Source: a virus
Length of the DNA: 34,776 bases
Direction: 5' to 3' (one strand)
IMG/VR virus record: IMGVR_UViG_3300037541_000459
Coordinates: 1 to 34,776 of that record
Made by a program: the position numbers and the translations under genes. Position 1 is the first letter of the stretch. Each line of letters opens with the position of its first letter. Shown here in pieces: positions 6,175 through 12,783 of the stretch. The notes beneath the pieces are model-generated. The model was given only the letters and a program-made list of their open reading frames with translations, had not been told where the DNA came from and did not search any database.

Positions 6175-6700
6175 AGCAATTGAGCGCATCTTTAAGACTG
6201 GTATCTTAAAAAAGATATGCAGACAAATTGCCGACCCCAGTTTTTCAGACGACCTTGAGCAAGAAATTTACGTTGCTATGCTTCGCAAACCAGAGCCACT
6301 ACTTCAAGAACTATGGGACAAAGGTCAAATGCACTTTTATCTGACCCGTGTTGCCACAAATTTATACCGTTCATCAACTTCTAAATTTACCAAAAAACAC
6401 AAACAGTTTGAGCATAATGATGACGTGTCCGCGCTTTCCGATATGTACTACGCTGAAAACTCAGACCCAGACCAAATTGAGCAAATAATGATAGCATCAA
6501 AAAAAATCATATCGTCTTGGGACGAACCAAACCAGTTCCCATATTTACAACAATTGTTTTTGCTTTATCTTCAGTCCCCGTCTATGGCGGAAATAAGCCG
6601 TTTGACTGGCATACCCTACCGAACCGTAAAAAAGACAATAAACGAACTCAAACAAAAATTGAAAAATGATGAACGACTTTCTGACTTTTTTGACAATTAG
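6161..6700 (+). CDS. Sigma-70-like RNA polymerase factor
   Basis: A 179-residue protein. The N-terminal half resembles sigma region 2 (FSDDLEQEIYVAMLRKPEPL, then FYLTRVATNLYRSSTSKFTK). A C-terminal region 4-like HTH lies at about 140-168: SPSMAEISRLTGIPYRTVKK TI, followed by LKQKLK. A poorly conserved linker of acidic residues separates them. Similar short sigma-like proteins are common in Bacteroidetes phages. It could redirect host RNA polymerase to late promoters. It lies in the same operon as the DnaA-like protein and precedes a membrane protein with a 35-bp overlap. Confidence 0.75.
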   Translation: MTKDEAIERIFKTGILKKICRQIADPSFSDDLEQEIYVAMLRKPEPLLQELWDKGQMHFYLTRVATNLYRSSTSKFTKKHKQFEHNDDVSALSDMYYAENSDPDQIEQIMIASKKIISSWDEPNQFPYLQQLFLLYLQSPSMAEISRLTGIPYRTVKKTINELKQKLKNDERLSDFFDN

Positions 6701-6956
6701 CGTTGTCTCAAACCTAATAACGCTATCAATATTTGAAATCAAAATAATGCCTCAATGGTATTACCAACTAAAAAGGAAACCTTTTAATTGCGAGACTTGC
6801 ACGACATTTTGGTCTGCAATTGTTTTGACGTGTGCAATTGATACCGTTGCCCAAATTTCTTTCTGGTATGCAATTAAATGCCTTTTCTTTGGAATTGCGG
6901 CTACTGGGCTATACCCGCTATCTTGGGTTGCATTTTGGCTAATTCAAAAAAAATGA
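6666..6956 (+). CDS. Small membrane protein with CxxC motif (DUF1360-like)
   Basis: A 96-residue protein with about three membrane segments (FLTFLTISVVSNLITLSIF, FWSAIVLTCAIDTVA, and AIKCLFFGIAATGLYPLSWV). Between the first two lies KRKPFNCETCTTFW, a CxxC-x-x-FW pattern that resembles DUF1360-type phage membrane proteins. Tandem ATG codons at 6666 and 6669 are both possible starts. The size and segments would fit a holin, but the CxxC motif points to another role. Its stop overlaps the next start (ATGA). Confidence 0.65.
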   Translation: MMNDFLTFLTISVVSNLITLSIFEIKIMPQWYYQLKRKPFNCETCTTFWSAIVLTCAIDTVAQISFWYAIKCLFFGIAATGLYPLSWVAFWLIQKK

Positions 6957-7189
6957 GCAGTCCTCCACTGACCCAAGAAATGTTTTTGTATTTGCAAGAA
7001 CATTACGGCTACTACCTTAATTGTATTGAAGGCGGGTCGTGTCGGATACCCCCAGACGTTGTGCAAGAATTTGACAAAATCTACCGGCATATTGAACCAA
7101 GGCTGGTTGTCAATTGGTGGTGCAACGTCTGCGTTGGTGACGCTTTAAGGGCAATATTTGGCGCGTATCGGGTTATGGCTGGAGACTAA
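6953..7189 (+). CDS. Hypothetical small protein
   Basis: A 78-residue protein of unknown function. It contains several cysteines (CIEGGSCRIPPD, WWCNVCVGDALRAIFG) and aromatic residues, which could suggest metal binding, but no known zinc motif is complete. The ATG at 6953 overlaps the upstream TGA, so it is the last gene of the operon that begins at 4815. The next promoter cassette starts within 30 bp. Confidence 0.68.
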   Translation: MSSPPLTQEMFLYLQEHYGYYLNCIEGGSCRIPPDVVQEFDKIYRHIEPRLVVNWWCNVCVGDALRAIFGAYRVMAGD

Positions 7190-7216
7190 AAAAAACCAAC
7201 TTTTTTTCAAAAAAGT

Positions 7217-7268
7217 TTTGCGGTTACATTTTTTAGTTTTATCTTTACTTATTGTTTAACACTAACCC
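7217..7268 (+). promoter_or_regulatory. Cassette promoter and conserved leader, copy 4
   Basis: TTTG at 7217-7220, a 19-bp spacer and TATCTTTAC at 7240-7248, then TATTGTTTAACACTAACCC, with the ATG at 7277. An A-rich run precedes the TTTG and may act as an UP element. Confidence 0.88.
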
Positions 7269-7276
7269 CCTAAAAA

Positions 7277-7516
7277 ATGAAAAAATCAGATTGTCCTTTG
7301 CCCACTAATGTTGCTAACTGCGTCCCTACGATGCACGTTGGCGTGTTGAGAGCGCGTCCGTTGAAAGGCGCATACGCCTCTATCTGGATGACAGTTATTA
7401 GTCAAAACCCAGACTATGTAGTATGCGAATACTATGATTTCAACACAGAACGCGCCGTTGCCGTTGACTTCAGACCTACCGAACTTGAATATAGTTATAA
7501 ACTTCTATCGAAATGA
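7277..7516 (+). CDS. Hypothetical small early protein
   Basis: A 79-residue protein with a mixed beta-rich pattern (VGVLRARPLKGAYASIWMTV, YVVCEYYDFNTERAVAVDFR), probably one small beta domain. No family is recognised. It is the first gene after promoter copy 4 and overlaps the next gene by 4 bp (ATGA). Confidence 0.72.
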   Translation: MKKSDCPLPTNVANCVPTMHVGVLRARPLKGAYASIWMTVISQNPDYVVCEYYDFNTERAVAVDFRPTELEYSYKLLSK

Positions 7517-7854
7517 AAGATATTGCTAATCTTGCCGACTTTGTACAAGCTGGGGACGATGTCCTCGGCTTGTACGTTACCCGATATTTTCACTCGGATG
7601 TCCAGTGTATTGGCATAATAATTGGCCGCCCGTCACCTTATTTTGTTTTAGTTGCCCCCATTTACTCGGTAATTGTTAGCCCTCTTAAATATGAAGTTGG
7701 TGGCTTCAGCGCAATTTGCACTAACCTATTTGAGCAAAAATGGGAGTATAAAATAGCCGATGAACCTCCATTTCGTTTGCGCGTTTCTTCACGTTTGTTT
7801 CGTAACCATTCTTTTGACCTAACCCCCTACACTTTTTATGACTACAACTTCTAA
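7513..7854 (+). CDS. Hypothetical protein
   Basis: A 113-residue, aromatic, beta-rich protein (VLGLYVTRYFHSDVQCIGII, YFVLVAPIYSVIVSPLKYEV). No domain is recognised. It is translationally coupled to the previous gene by an ATGA overlap and overlaps the RadC-like gene by 17 bp, so all three are one operon. Confidence 0.7.
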   Translation: MKDIANLADFVQAGDDVLGLYVTRYFHSDVQCIGIIIGRPSPYFVLVAPIYSVIVSPLKYEVGGFSAICTNLFEQKWEYKIADEPPFRLRVSSRLFRNHSFDLTPYTFYDYNF

Positions 7855-8299
7855 CGACACCGAAAAATGCTATCAACGACGGTTGACCTCCGTTGTATCA
7901 GAACCCGCTTTTGAGAGCAAAACAATTAAAAACTCCATAGATAGCTCAAATTATGCCCGTCAATTTTATGAAAGCGATTTGACAATTTATGAAAGTATGT
8001 TCCTTATTATGATGAATAAGGCAAACACGGTTATTGCTTGGGCAAAAATATCTCAAGGCGGCGTTTCTGTTACTGTTGCAGACCCTAAAATCATAGCCAA
8101 ATACGCTATTGACAGCCTCGCGTCCTCAGTCATACTTGTACACAACCACCCGTCTGGAAACAAACTTCCGTCCAATGCGGATAACGACTTGACCAAAAAA
8201 GTCAAATCTGGACTGGCAATATTTGACGTTGCTTTGCTTGACCATATTATTTTGACTGAAACAGAATACTACTCATTTGCCGATGAAGGCAAAATGTGA
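7838..8299 (+). CDS. RadC-like JAB/MPN domain protein
   Basis: A 153-residue protein with the JAMM metal site HNHPSGNKLPSNAD at about 102-115: His102, His104, Ser and Asp115. It is followed by the RadC signature ALLDHIILTETEYYSFADEG. It lacks the N-terminal helix-hairpin-helix of full-length bacterial RadC (about 220 residues), as is usual for phage and plasmid copies. Despite the name, the biochemical role of this family is unsettled; it is found next to anti-restriction and DNA-repair genes. It precedes a DNA-methylase-like gene by 34 bp. Confidence 0.9.
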   Translation: MTTTSNDTEKCYQRRLTSVVSEPAFESKTIKNSIDSSNYARQFYESDLTIYESMFLIMMNKANTVIAWAKISQGGVSVTVADPKIIAKYAIDSLASSVILVHNHPSGNKLPSNADNDLTKKVKSGLAIFDVALLDHIILTETEYYSFADEGKM

Positions 8300-8333
8300 T
8301 TTTTTAATTGTTGAACTATCGCCTTGAACAAAT

Positions 8334-8939
8334 ATGTACCACTCCGCACTAAAGAAATTCAAAACGTACAACGTCCCTTGCAACGGGTTTGAAAATAAAG
8401 ACCCAGATGTAACTGGACTACTATTTGACATTGAAAAAGACGAAATCCCAGAACAATTTTATGAGTGTAATTTTTTGTACTCAGACCTACCTTGGAGGCA
8501 AGGTTACAAAGTTTTTAATGATAGGGTTGGTGCTTCTGGGACTTCGTATGAGATATTTTTGACAAACGCGTTTCTGGTTGCCTATAAACTTGGCATACCG
8601 TTTTTTTTTACGGCTGAAAAATCTGTTGGCCGTACAATAGCAATGGCGTTTCCAAATCAGCGACTATATGTTTCAAAGATTTTTTTTGAGCCACACAACA
8701 CTGTCTGTAATCTGTACTCAAATATTTTAGTCTCAGAACACCCGACGCTTCAATATTGTCAAACTACCTCAGAACTTATCCGTCAATGCCTTACGCTTTA
8801 CGGCAAAGGGTTGGACTTTGCTTGCGGATACGGCAATATTGTAATTGAGGCAATAAAACTCAATATACCCGTTGTAGTCTCCGACTTCAACCCGAATTGT
8901 CTTGGCTATATCAAAGACGTTCTATTGAAAAAAAAGTGA
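8334..8939 (+). CDS. DNA-methyltransferase-like protein with DLPW in place of DPPW
   Basis: A 201-residue protein in permuted (beta-class) order. The catalytic motif IV is near residue 50 (FLYSDLPWRQGYKVFNDRVG). The AdoMet-binding motif I is near residue 162 (LDFACGYGNIVIEA), followed by VVVSDFNP. Canonical N6-adenine and N4-cytosine methylases have D/N/S-PP-Y/F/W at motif IV; here the second residue is Leu, so activity is uncertain. It is the last gene of the copy 4 operon. A second protein with an intact DPPW is encoded at 32169-32840, with the same motif order. Confidence 0.65.
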   Translation: MYHSALKKFKTYNVPCNGFENKDPDVTGLLFDIEKDEIPEQFYECNFLYSDLPWRQGYKVFNDRVGASGTSYEIFLTNAFLVAYKLGIPFFFTAEKSVGRTIAMAFPNQRLYVSKIFFEPHNTVCNLYSNILVSEHPTLQYCQTTSELIRQCLTLYGKGLDFACGYGNIVIEAIKLNIPVVVSDFNPNCLGYIKDVLLKKK

Positions 8940-8946
8940 AAAAAGT

Positions 8947-8998
8947 TTTGCGGTTTCATTTTTAATTCCTATCTTTACGTATTGTTTAACCCTAACCC
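8947..8998 (+). promoter_or_regulatory. Cassette promoter and conserved leader, copy 5
   Basis: TTTG at 8947-8950, a 19-bp spacer and TATCTTTAC at 8970-8978, then TATTGTTTAACCCTAACCCC, with the ATG at 9007. The A-rich AAAAAAAAGTGAAAAAAG upstream overlaps the stop of the methylase-like gene. Confidence 0.88.
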
Positions 8999-9006
8999 CT
9001 TAAATT

Positions 9007-9237
9007 ATGAACTTTGAAACTGCTCTTTTGTCCCCAAGGCGCGAATTTTTATTGCGTACTACTGAAATCAAAAACGCGGAGGATGCCCGCAAGCTTGTCG
9101 GCGAAATTGCTATGTCTTTCTATTTGGGAGACATACTTGAAAACGACTTCCACTGTTTAATGACAGAGGTTGCCCAAACTTGCCAGTACAACGATTTTCC
9201 TTTTTCTACCCTATATCCTTTTGTCCGTACAGCATGA
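9007..9237 (+). CDS. Hypothetical small early protein
   Basis: A 76-residue helical protein (NAEDARKLVGEIAMSFYLGD) of unknown function. It is the first gene after promoter copy 5, with an ATGA overlap to the next gene. One of only three CATG tetramers seen in the window lies at this overlap (9233-9236). Confidence 0.7.
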   Translation: MNFETALLSPRREFLLRTTEIKNAEDARKLVGEIAMSFYLGDILENDFHCLMTEVAQTCQYNDFPFSTLYPFVRTA

Positions 9238-9599
9238 GCTTCTATGACCTAACTATTGTAGTCCCTTGCTCTGGCTTGGGACTACCCACCTCCGCCCCTA
9301 TCCGATTGGCAAACCAAAAAGATTTGATAATTGACAACGACGTTCCCGTTGTTTCTGTCGATGTGATTTTTGAAATTAGTCTGGAGTGTTCTGGTATTGG
9401 CTCATATGAGTTCTGGGGAATGAAAGGATATGACAAAGGAGAAACCTACTTTGAGATAAACAGTTGGACTTTTGCCAAAAAGGACTGGATGACAAAAAAC
9501 TTTGTAGATTTTGTGTCCGACTTTATCGGAGGATATATTGATTATTTTGAGGACTTCATAAACAGAAACCCCCCAGAAACTTTTGAAATGCCGTATTGA
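9234..9599 (+). CDS. Hypothetical protein, beta-rich
   Basis: A 121-residue protein beginning MSFYDLTIVVPCSGLGLP. The first half alternates beta strands (VPVVSVDVIFEISLE), and the C-terminal part is aromatic and acidic (FVDFVSDFIGGYIDYFEDFI). I do not recognise it. The ATG at 9234 overlaps the upstream stop; the open frame before it lies in the previous gene. It precedes the endolysin by 15 bp. Confidence 0.7.
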   Translation: MSFYDLTIVVPCSGLGLPTSAPIRLANQKDLIIDNDVPVVSVDVIFEISLECSGIGSYEFWGMKGYDKGETYFEINSWTFAKKDWMTKNFVDFVSDFIGGYIDYFEDFINRNPPETFEMPY

Positions 9600-9614
9600 T
9601 TAACACGTTGACTT

Positions 9615-10010
9615 ATGAGAGACATAAAGTATTTGGTAGTTCATTGTACCGCTACCCCACAAAACACCACAATTGAAAGCATCCAGAAATATTGGAGGCA
9701 AACGATGAAATGGAAATCTTCTGGCTACCATTTTATTGTCAAACCTAACGGGTCTGCTATTAGGCTTCAGCCCGACCACTTGATGAGCAACGGAGTTTTG
9801 GGGCATAATGCCCACTCACTTCACGTCTCATATATTGGAGGCAAAGACCGTGACGACAGAACCGCCGAACAAAAAGAAACACTTATCAAAATACTGACCG
9901 ATTGGAAAAAGCTGTACCCAAATGCCGAAATACTTGGGCATAGGGACTTTCCTAACGTAGCAAAAAGCTGTCCACAATTTAACGCAAAAGATGAATACAA
10001 TAACCTTTAA
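9615..10010 (+). CDS. Endolysin: N-acetylmuramoyl-L-alanine amidase (T7-lysozyme / PGRP type)
   Basis: A 131-residue single-domain amidase that cuts the bond between muramic acid and the peptide stem of peptidoglycan. The zinc site is visible: His10 in LVVHCTATP, His109 in ILGHRDF and Cys119 in AKSCPQF, with Lys117 and Tyr38 (GYHF) in the positions of the T7 lysozyme catalytic residues. There is no signal peptide and no wall-binding domain, so release needs a holin. It lies in the rightward early-type region rather than with the holin-like gene at 11875. T7 lysozyme also inhibits RNA polymerase; whether this protein has a second role is unknown. Confidence 0.93.
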   Translation: MRDIKYLVVHCTATPQNTTIESIQKYWRQTMKWKSSGYHFIVKPNGSAIRLQPDHLMSNGVLGHNAHSLHVSYIGGKDRDDRTAEQKETLIKILTDWKKLYPNAEILGHRDFPNVAKSCPQFNAKDEYNNL

Positions 10011-10539
10011 CCGTTCCGCCACTAATGACGCACCAACTGAAAAAGAGTTGGACGCAACTATGCACGAAAAAGAAACCACAGAATGGCTAACTGAAAACAC
10101 AGACTTCTATTGGGCACCAATTGACCCCATTGGGTCGTTTTATTGCCCAATTGACGGCTTTATAGGCACTCAGTTTGAAGATGGCACAAAAATAACAGCC
10201 GCATATGAACTCAAATGCAGAAACTTGTCGTTGCAAGATTTTAACGACAACTACGGCAATTATTGGTTGGTGTCCTACTCAAAAATAGAACACGCCCGAA
10301 CACTGACCAAAACGCTTGGCATACCATTTATAGTCGCTGTTCGACTTATAAAAGACGACAAAATTATGCTGAAACAATTATGGGATGGTCGCGGAAATTT
10401 AACTTGCGAAATGACCGTGTCCCAGACCACTACCAAAAAAAATGTAAATGGCGGGTCTGCAACCCGACCTAATGCCTTTATACGGATGGACGATTGTGAA
10501 ATTCTGGATATGACGCTACCTCAGTACAAAAGTATATGA
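9991..10539 (+). CDS. Possible PD-(D/E)XK nuclease-like protein
   Basis: A 182-residue protein that overlaps the amidase by 20 bp. A motif arrangement resembling the PD-(D/E)XK core is visible: Glu near residue 27 (HEKETTEWL), Asp55 in PIDGF, and the strand AAYELKCRN with Glu73-x-Lys75. This is followed by a helix containing YSKIEHARTLTKTLG and the strand PFIVAVRLI. That order matches small phage nucleases, resolvases and restriction-like enzymes. The match is by motif only, and other folds are possible. No neighbouring packaging gene helps the assignment. Confidence 0.5.
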   Translation: MNTITFNRSATNDAPTEKELDATMHEKETTEWLTENTDFYWAPIDPIGSFYCPIDGFIGTQFEDGTKITAAYELKCRNLSLQDFNDNYGNYWLVSYSKIEHARTLTKTLGIPFIVAVRLIKDDKIMLKQLWDGRGNLTCEMTVSQTTTKKNVNGGSATRPNAFIRMDDCEILDMTLPQYKSI

Positions 10540-10679
10540 AATCAAAAAAAACCAAAAACTTGTATATAATGAAGTGCATAGCTGGGACTTACTATTCAAG
10601 TACCTTATTTGGTCTTGCCTTTGAAATACTTCGTCACCGCTTCAGACACTGGAGAAATGGAGACGGCTGGATTGATTAA
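10536..10679 (+). CDS. Short ORF, 47-residue basic protein
   Basis: The ATG at 10536 overlaps the upstream TGA in the same ATGA manner as most true genes here. The product begins MKSKKTKNLYIMKCIAGTYY, contains a hydrophobic segment (YYSSTLFGLAFEIL) and ends RHWRNGDGWID. It fills most of the 10540-10777 gap; the rest holds an A-rich tract and promoter copy 6. No family is recognised and the small size makes it tentative. Confidence 0.5.
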   Translation: MKSKKTKNLYIMKCIAGTYYSSTLFGLAFEILRHRFRHWRNGDGWID

Positions 10680-10708
10680 AAAAAAATCAAAAAAAAGTGA
10701 AAAAAAGT

Positions 10709-10763
10709 TTTGTAGTTTCAATTATACATCGTATCTTTACTTATTGTTTAACACTAACCCCTT
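10709..10763 (+). promoter_or_regulatory. Cassette promoter and conserved leader, copy 6
   Basis: TTTG at 10709-10712, a 19-bp spacer, TATCTTTAC at 10732-10740 and TATTGTTTAACACTAACCCC, with the ATG at 10778. The spacer (AGTTTCAATTATACATCG) is nearly identical to that of copy 8 at 17088, although spacers of the other copies differ. Confidence 0.88.
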
Positions 10764-10777
10764 AACCCCTATTTATT

Positions 10778-11116
10778 ATGAATACAATTCTTTCTCCCTC
10801 CCGTCACGTTGAGTTGCCTAATGGTTGCTTTTTTCGTTTGCACGACCTTTTGGCTTACTTTGAAACTCCAACGTATGCCCCCGTGTTGTCTTGGGTAAAA
10901 GATTGGGTAGCTTCACAGCCCCACCCCGTTGTTGCCATGTTACACGCCCCAGATGACGCTTTCTGTCCTTTGGCCTACAACACCTCTTTGATTATTTACG
11001 CAAAGACTACTTATGTAAGTAGTAAAGACTTGAAGCTCGATATGCTTAATGAATTCGAGTTGTTCAATTGGAAAGAACTTGAGGCAAAAGTCACCCAACA
11101 CTGGGTGATTGAGTGA
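10778..11116 (+). CDS. Hypothetical early protein
   Basis: A 112-residue protein of unknown function. Features: an N-terminal segment with LPNGCFFRLHDLLAYFETP, a hydrophobic middle (HPVVAMLHAP) and a C-terminal helix ending in WKELEAKVTQHWVIE. It is a single-gene unit with its own cassette promoter (copy 6); the next promoter starts about 50 bp after its stop. No terminator is obvious between them. Confidence 0.7.
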   Translation: MNTILSPSRHVELPNGCFFRLHDLLAYFETPTYAPVLSWVKDWVASQPHPVVAMLHAPDDAFCPLAYNTSLIIYAKTTYVSSKDLKLDMLNEFELFNWKELEAKVTQHWVIE

Positions 11117-11168
11117 GATGGGTGTTACAAATTGCAAATAAAAAAATCAAAAAAAAAGTGAAAAAAGT

Positions 11169-11222
11169 TTTGTAGTTCAAAATACTTTCCCTATCTTTAC
11201 TTATTGTTTAACACTAACCCCC
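11169..11222 (+). promoter_or_regulatory. Cassette promoter and conserved leader, copy 7
   Basis: TTTG at 11169-11172, a 19-bp spacer, TATCTTTAC at 11192-11200 and TATTGTTTAACACTAACCC, with the ATG at 11229. The upstream AAATCAAAAAAAAAGTG tract matches the one before copy 6. Confidence 0.88.
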
Positions 11223-11228
11223 TACACT

Positions 11229-11447
11229 ATGACACCGATTTCCGAAATCAAAAAGCTTCTAAATCTTGCCGAAGATGCACTGGCAAAAGTCAAATTTAAT
11301 CACAACGGAACAAAAGTATTGAACCCAAGCCAACAAGCCGTTTATACCCGCTATGTCAATAAAGCCTATAAATTACAAGGAGATTTAACCTATCGGGAAA
11401 TGGCTATGATACACAGAGAGGTTGTCGACAAAAGACGCACAGCGTAA
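11229..11447 (+). CDS. Hypothetical small basic helical protein
   Basis: A 72-residue, lysine-rich, helical protein (ISEIKKLLNLAEDALAKVKF; VYTRYVNKAYKLQG) of unknown function. It is a single-gene unit behind promoter copy 7 and ends the rightward region. A bidirectional terminator separates it from the convergent VRR-NUC gene. Confidence 0.72.
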   Translation: MTPISEIKKLLNLAEDALAKVKFNHNGTKVLNPSQQAVYTRYVNKAYKLQGDLTYREMAMIHREVVDKRRTA

Positions 11448-11465
11448 ACCAAAGCGATGAAAATT

Positions 11466-11489
11466 GCCCCGCCCCTTATGGGGCGTTTT
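11466..11489. terminator. Bidirectional terminator between convergent operons
   Basis: The stem CGCCCC (11470-11475), loop TTAT and GGGGCG (11480-11485) are flanked by GAAAA on the left and TTTTC on the right, so it can act in both directions. It lies between the rightward gene ending at 11447 and the leftward gene ending at 11489. Confidence 0.8.
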
Positions 11490-11878
11490 CATTTTAGGTA
11501 TTGCTCAATTTCAGACTTTGCCGCGTCAAAACCTACGGCAAAAATAGCCCTCCACCCACGCGCATTAAGTTTGGCAAGGACACTGGCTTGTTCTTTCAAA
11601 TGCTCTGTTGCGTACTCCCCGTTGCTTTTATGCAATCTTGTCCCCTCTTTCTTTAACTCGATTGCCAAGCCAACGTACCCCAGTCTTGGTTCAAAAATGA
11701 GCATATCTGGAAAGCCCCTTGTAGAACGCATTTTGGACATCATTACAGCCGTTCTTTTTGACAACCTTACTCCGCTACCGTCCGACAAAAACAACGCGTC
11801 TGGGAATGCGTATCGCATCCACAGCGATAATGCCAATTGTATCTCCTCCTCCCTATGTGTTCCACGTGGAACACTCAT
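11489..11878 (-). CDS. VRR-NUC domain nuclease
   Basis: A 129-residue protein of the VRR-NUC branch of PD-(D/E)XK nucleases. Visible motifs: acidic N-terminal helix (HREEEIQLALSLWMRYAFP), GFPDMLIFEP with the catalytic Asp, then VGLAIELKKEGTRL with Glu-x-Lys, and the closing helix LKEQASVLAKLNARGWRAIF. Phage VRR-NUC proteins are single-domain and may act as structure-specific nucleases in replication or packaging. It is the last gene of the second leftward operon and overlaps the holin-like gene (ATGA). Its first codons are formed by a perfect parS-like palindrome. Confidence 0.88.
   Translation of the reverse strand: MSVPRGTHREEEIQLALSLWMRYAFPDALFLSDGSGVRLSKRTAVMMSKMRSTRGFPDMLIFEPRLGYVGLAIELKKEGTRLHKSNGEYATEHLKEQASVLAKLNARGWRAIFAVGFDAAKSEIEQYLK
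11857..11874. promoter_or_regulatory. Perfect parS-like palindrome within the nuclease gene
   Basis: GTGTTCCACGTGGAACAC is an 18-bp perfect palindrome that contains the bacterial parS core TGTTnCACGTGnAACA bound by chromosomal ParB. It encodes codons 2-7 of the nuclease (SVPRGT). No ParA is encoded; two ParB-N-domain proteins are encoded but are of the IbrB/phage type. Confidence 0.7.
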
Positions 11879-12141
11879 TTTTGTTCATTAAATCTGTCCC
11901 CGTATTTGTCCAAAAACGCGTTGTTTTTTTCAATCTGGTTGAGCAAGATATCGCGTTGATTGTCATTACACGCCCGAACTTCCTCCCACAACATTTCAAT
12001 TTGTTTCTGGTACTTCTCCTCCACTTTATTGAGTTTGTCATATAGCATATAGCATACCAACGCCATAACTACAAATAACGTCCCGTTGCTCTTTAATACG
12101 TCAATCACTGCTTTGCCTATTTCTGGGTCTAACTTTATCAT
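11875..12141 (-). CDS. Holin-like protein (single membrane segment plus coiled coil)
   Basis: An 88-residue protein. One transmembrane helix at about 17-34 (LKSNGTLFVVMALVCYMLYD) is followed by a long charged coiled coil (KLNKVEEKYQKQIEMLWEEV and onward). This layout is that of BhlA/UviB-type holin-like proteins. I chose the ATG at 12141, which overlaps the upstream TGA; an in-frame upstream start at 12204 lies inside the previous gene. It lies among connector genes and the nuclease, far from the amidase, so its role in lysis is inferred. Confidence 0.65.
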   Translation of the reverse strand: MIKLDPEIGKAVIDVLKSNGTLFVVMALVCYMLYDKLNKVEEKYQKQIEMLWEEVRACNDNQRDILLNQIEKNNAFLDKYGDRFNEQK

Positions 12142-12695
12142 ACAATGGGTATTTGACAGACACTCTGGTTGAACGGGAACTGGAACAAAAATGTAGCTTT
12201 CCACCCCGCTAAAATATCATCTCTTGTGTCAACTAATCTTTGCAACGGGGCATTATCTGAAACAAAATAGTTTAGGTCTGGGCTGTCTGTAAAATATGAA
12301 AAATAGTCTTGAGCAATTAACAGCATAGCCTCCAAAGTTGCATCTTCACTGTCTTTCCATCTCCGTTCTTCATTAGTTGAATTTACATAGGTGACTATTT
12401 CATTTATTGCCACCCTATCATATTCTAACCCCGACGCGTCCGTCATTTTGTCCAAAAAATAAATGTCGGCTGTTATCTGCGTTGACCTACCTACAAACTG
12501 GGTCTGGGTCACGTCTACAAAAACCAACGGATAGGTTGTACGGCTTATGCCTATATCATCGTGACCCACTGCGCTTCCAACGTAAAATGTATTGTCTGCG
12601 CCGATGCTTATGGGGTCTCCACTACCGAACCCGTTGACTTGTTGGTGTCTGCGTGACAACGTTATCAAGTCGTTTTTCAAAGTTATCCAACTCAT
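12138..12695 (-). CDS. Probable head-tail completion or tail-terminator protein
   Basis: A 185-residue protein I cannot place in a named family. It has an N-terminal helix (TLKNDLITLSRRHQQVNGFG), a beta-rich middle (YPLVFVDVTQTQFVGRSTQI) and a C-terminal strand near FLFQFPFN. Size, order after the portal and connector, and beta-rich composition fit a head-completion or tail-terminator protein. It overlaps the preceding 53-residue ORF by 74 bp and the holin-like gene by 4 bp. Confidence 0.6.
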   Translation of the reverse strand: MSWITLKNDLITLSRRHQQVNGFGSGDPISIGADNTFYVGSAVGHDDIGISRTTYPLVFVDVTQTQFVGRSTQITADIYFLDKMTDASGLEYDRVAINEIVTYVNSTNEERRWKDSEDATLEAMLLIAQDYFSYFTDSPDLNYFVSDNAPLQRLVDTRDDILAGWKATFLFQFPFNQSVCQIPIV

Positions 12696-12783
12696 TAAAA
12701 TACTTGTTTAGTTCTACTCTTAGCTTTTGGTTTTGAGTCAAATACTCCTTTAATAGTCTTTCGTTTTTTTTGTGCTTTGCCAT
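12622..12783 (-). CDS. Small coiled-coil protein
   Basis: A 53-residue protein, nearly all charged helix (NERLLKEYLTQNQKLRVELN, NELDNFEKRLDNVV). The ATG at 12783 overlaps the preceding TAA (TAATG), the usual coupling in this operon. It overlaps the next gene by 74 bp. The function is unknown; it may be a minor virion or assembly factor. Confidence 0.55.
   Translation of the reverse strand: MAKHKKNERLLKEYLTQNQKLRVELNKYFNELDNFEKRLDNVVTQTPTSQRVR

Noticed and set aside
11457-11891. Rightward ORF over the VRR-NUC gene, containing FHVEHS at the parS site
   Set aside because: It is antisense to a gene with clear nuclease motifs; the peptide arises from translating the parS palindrome.
11875-12141. 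Second possible phage ParA or plasmid partition gene near parS
   Set aside because: No Walker-type ParA was found anywhere; the neighbouring genes are holin-like and nuclease.
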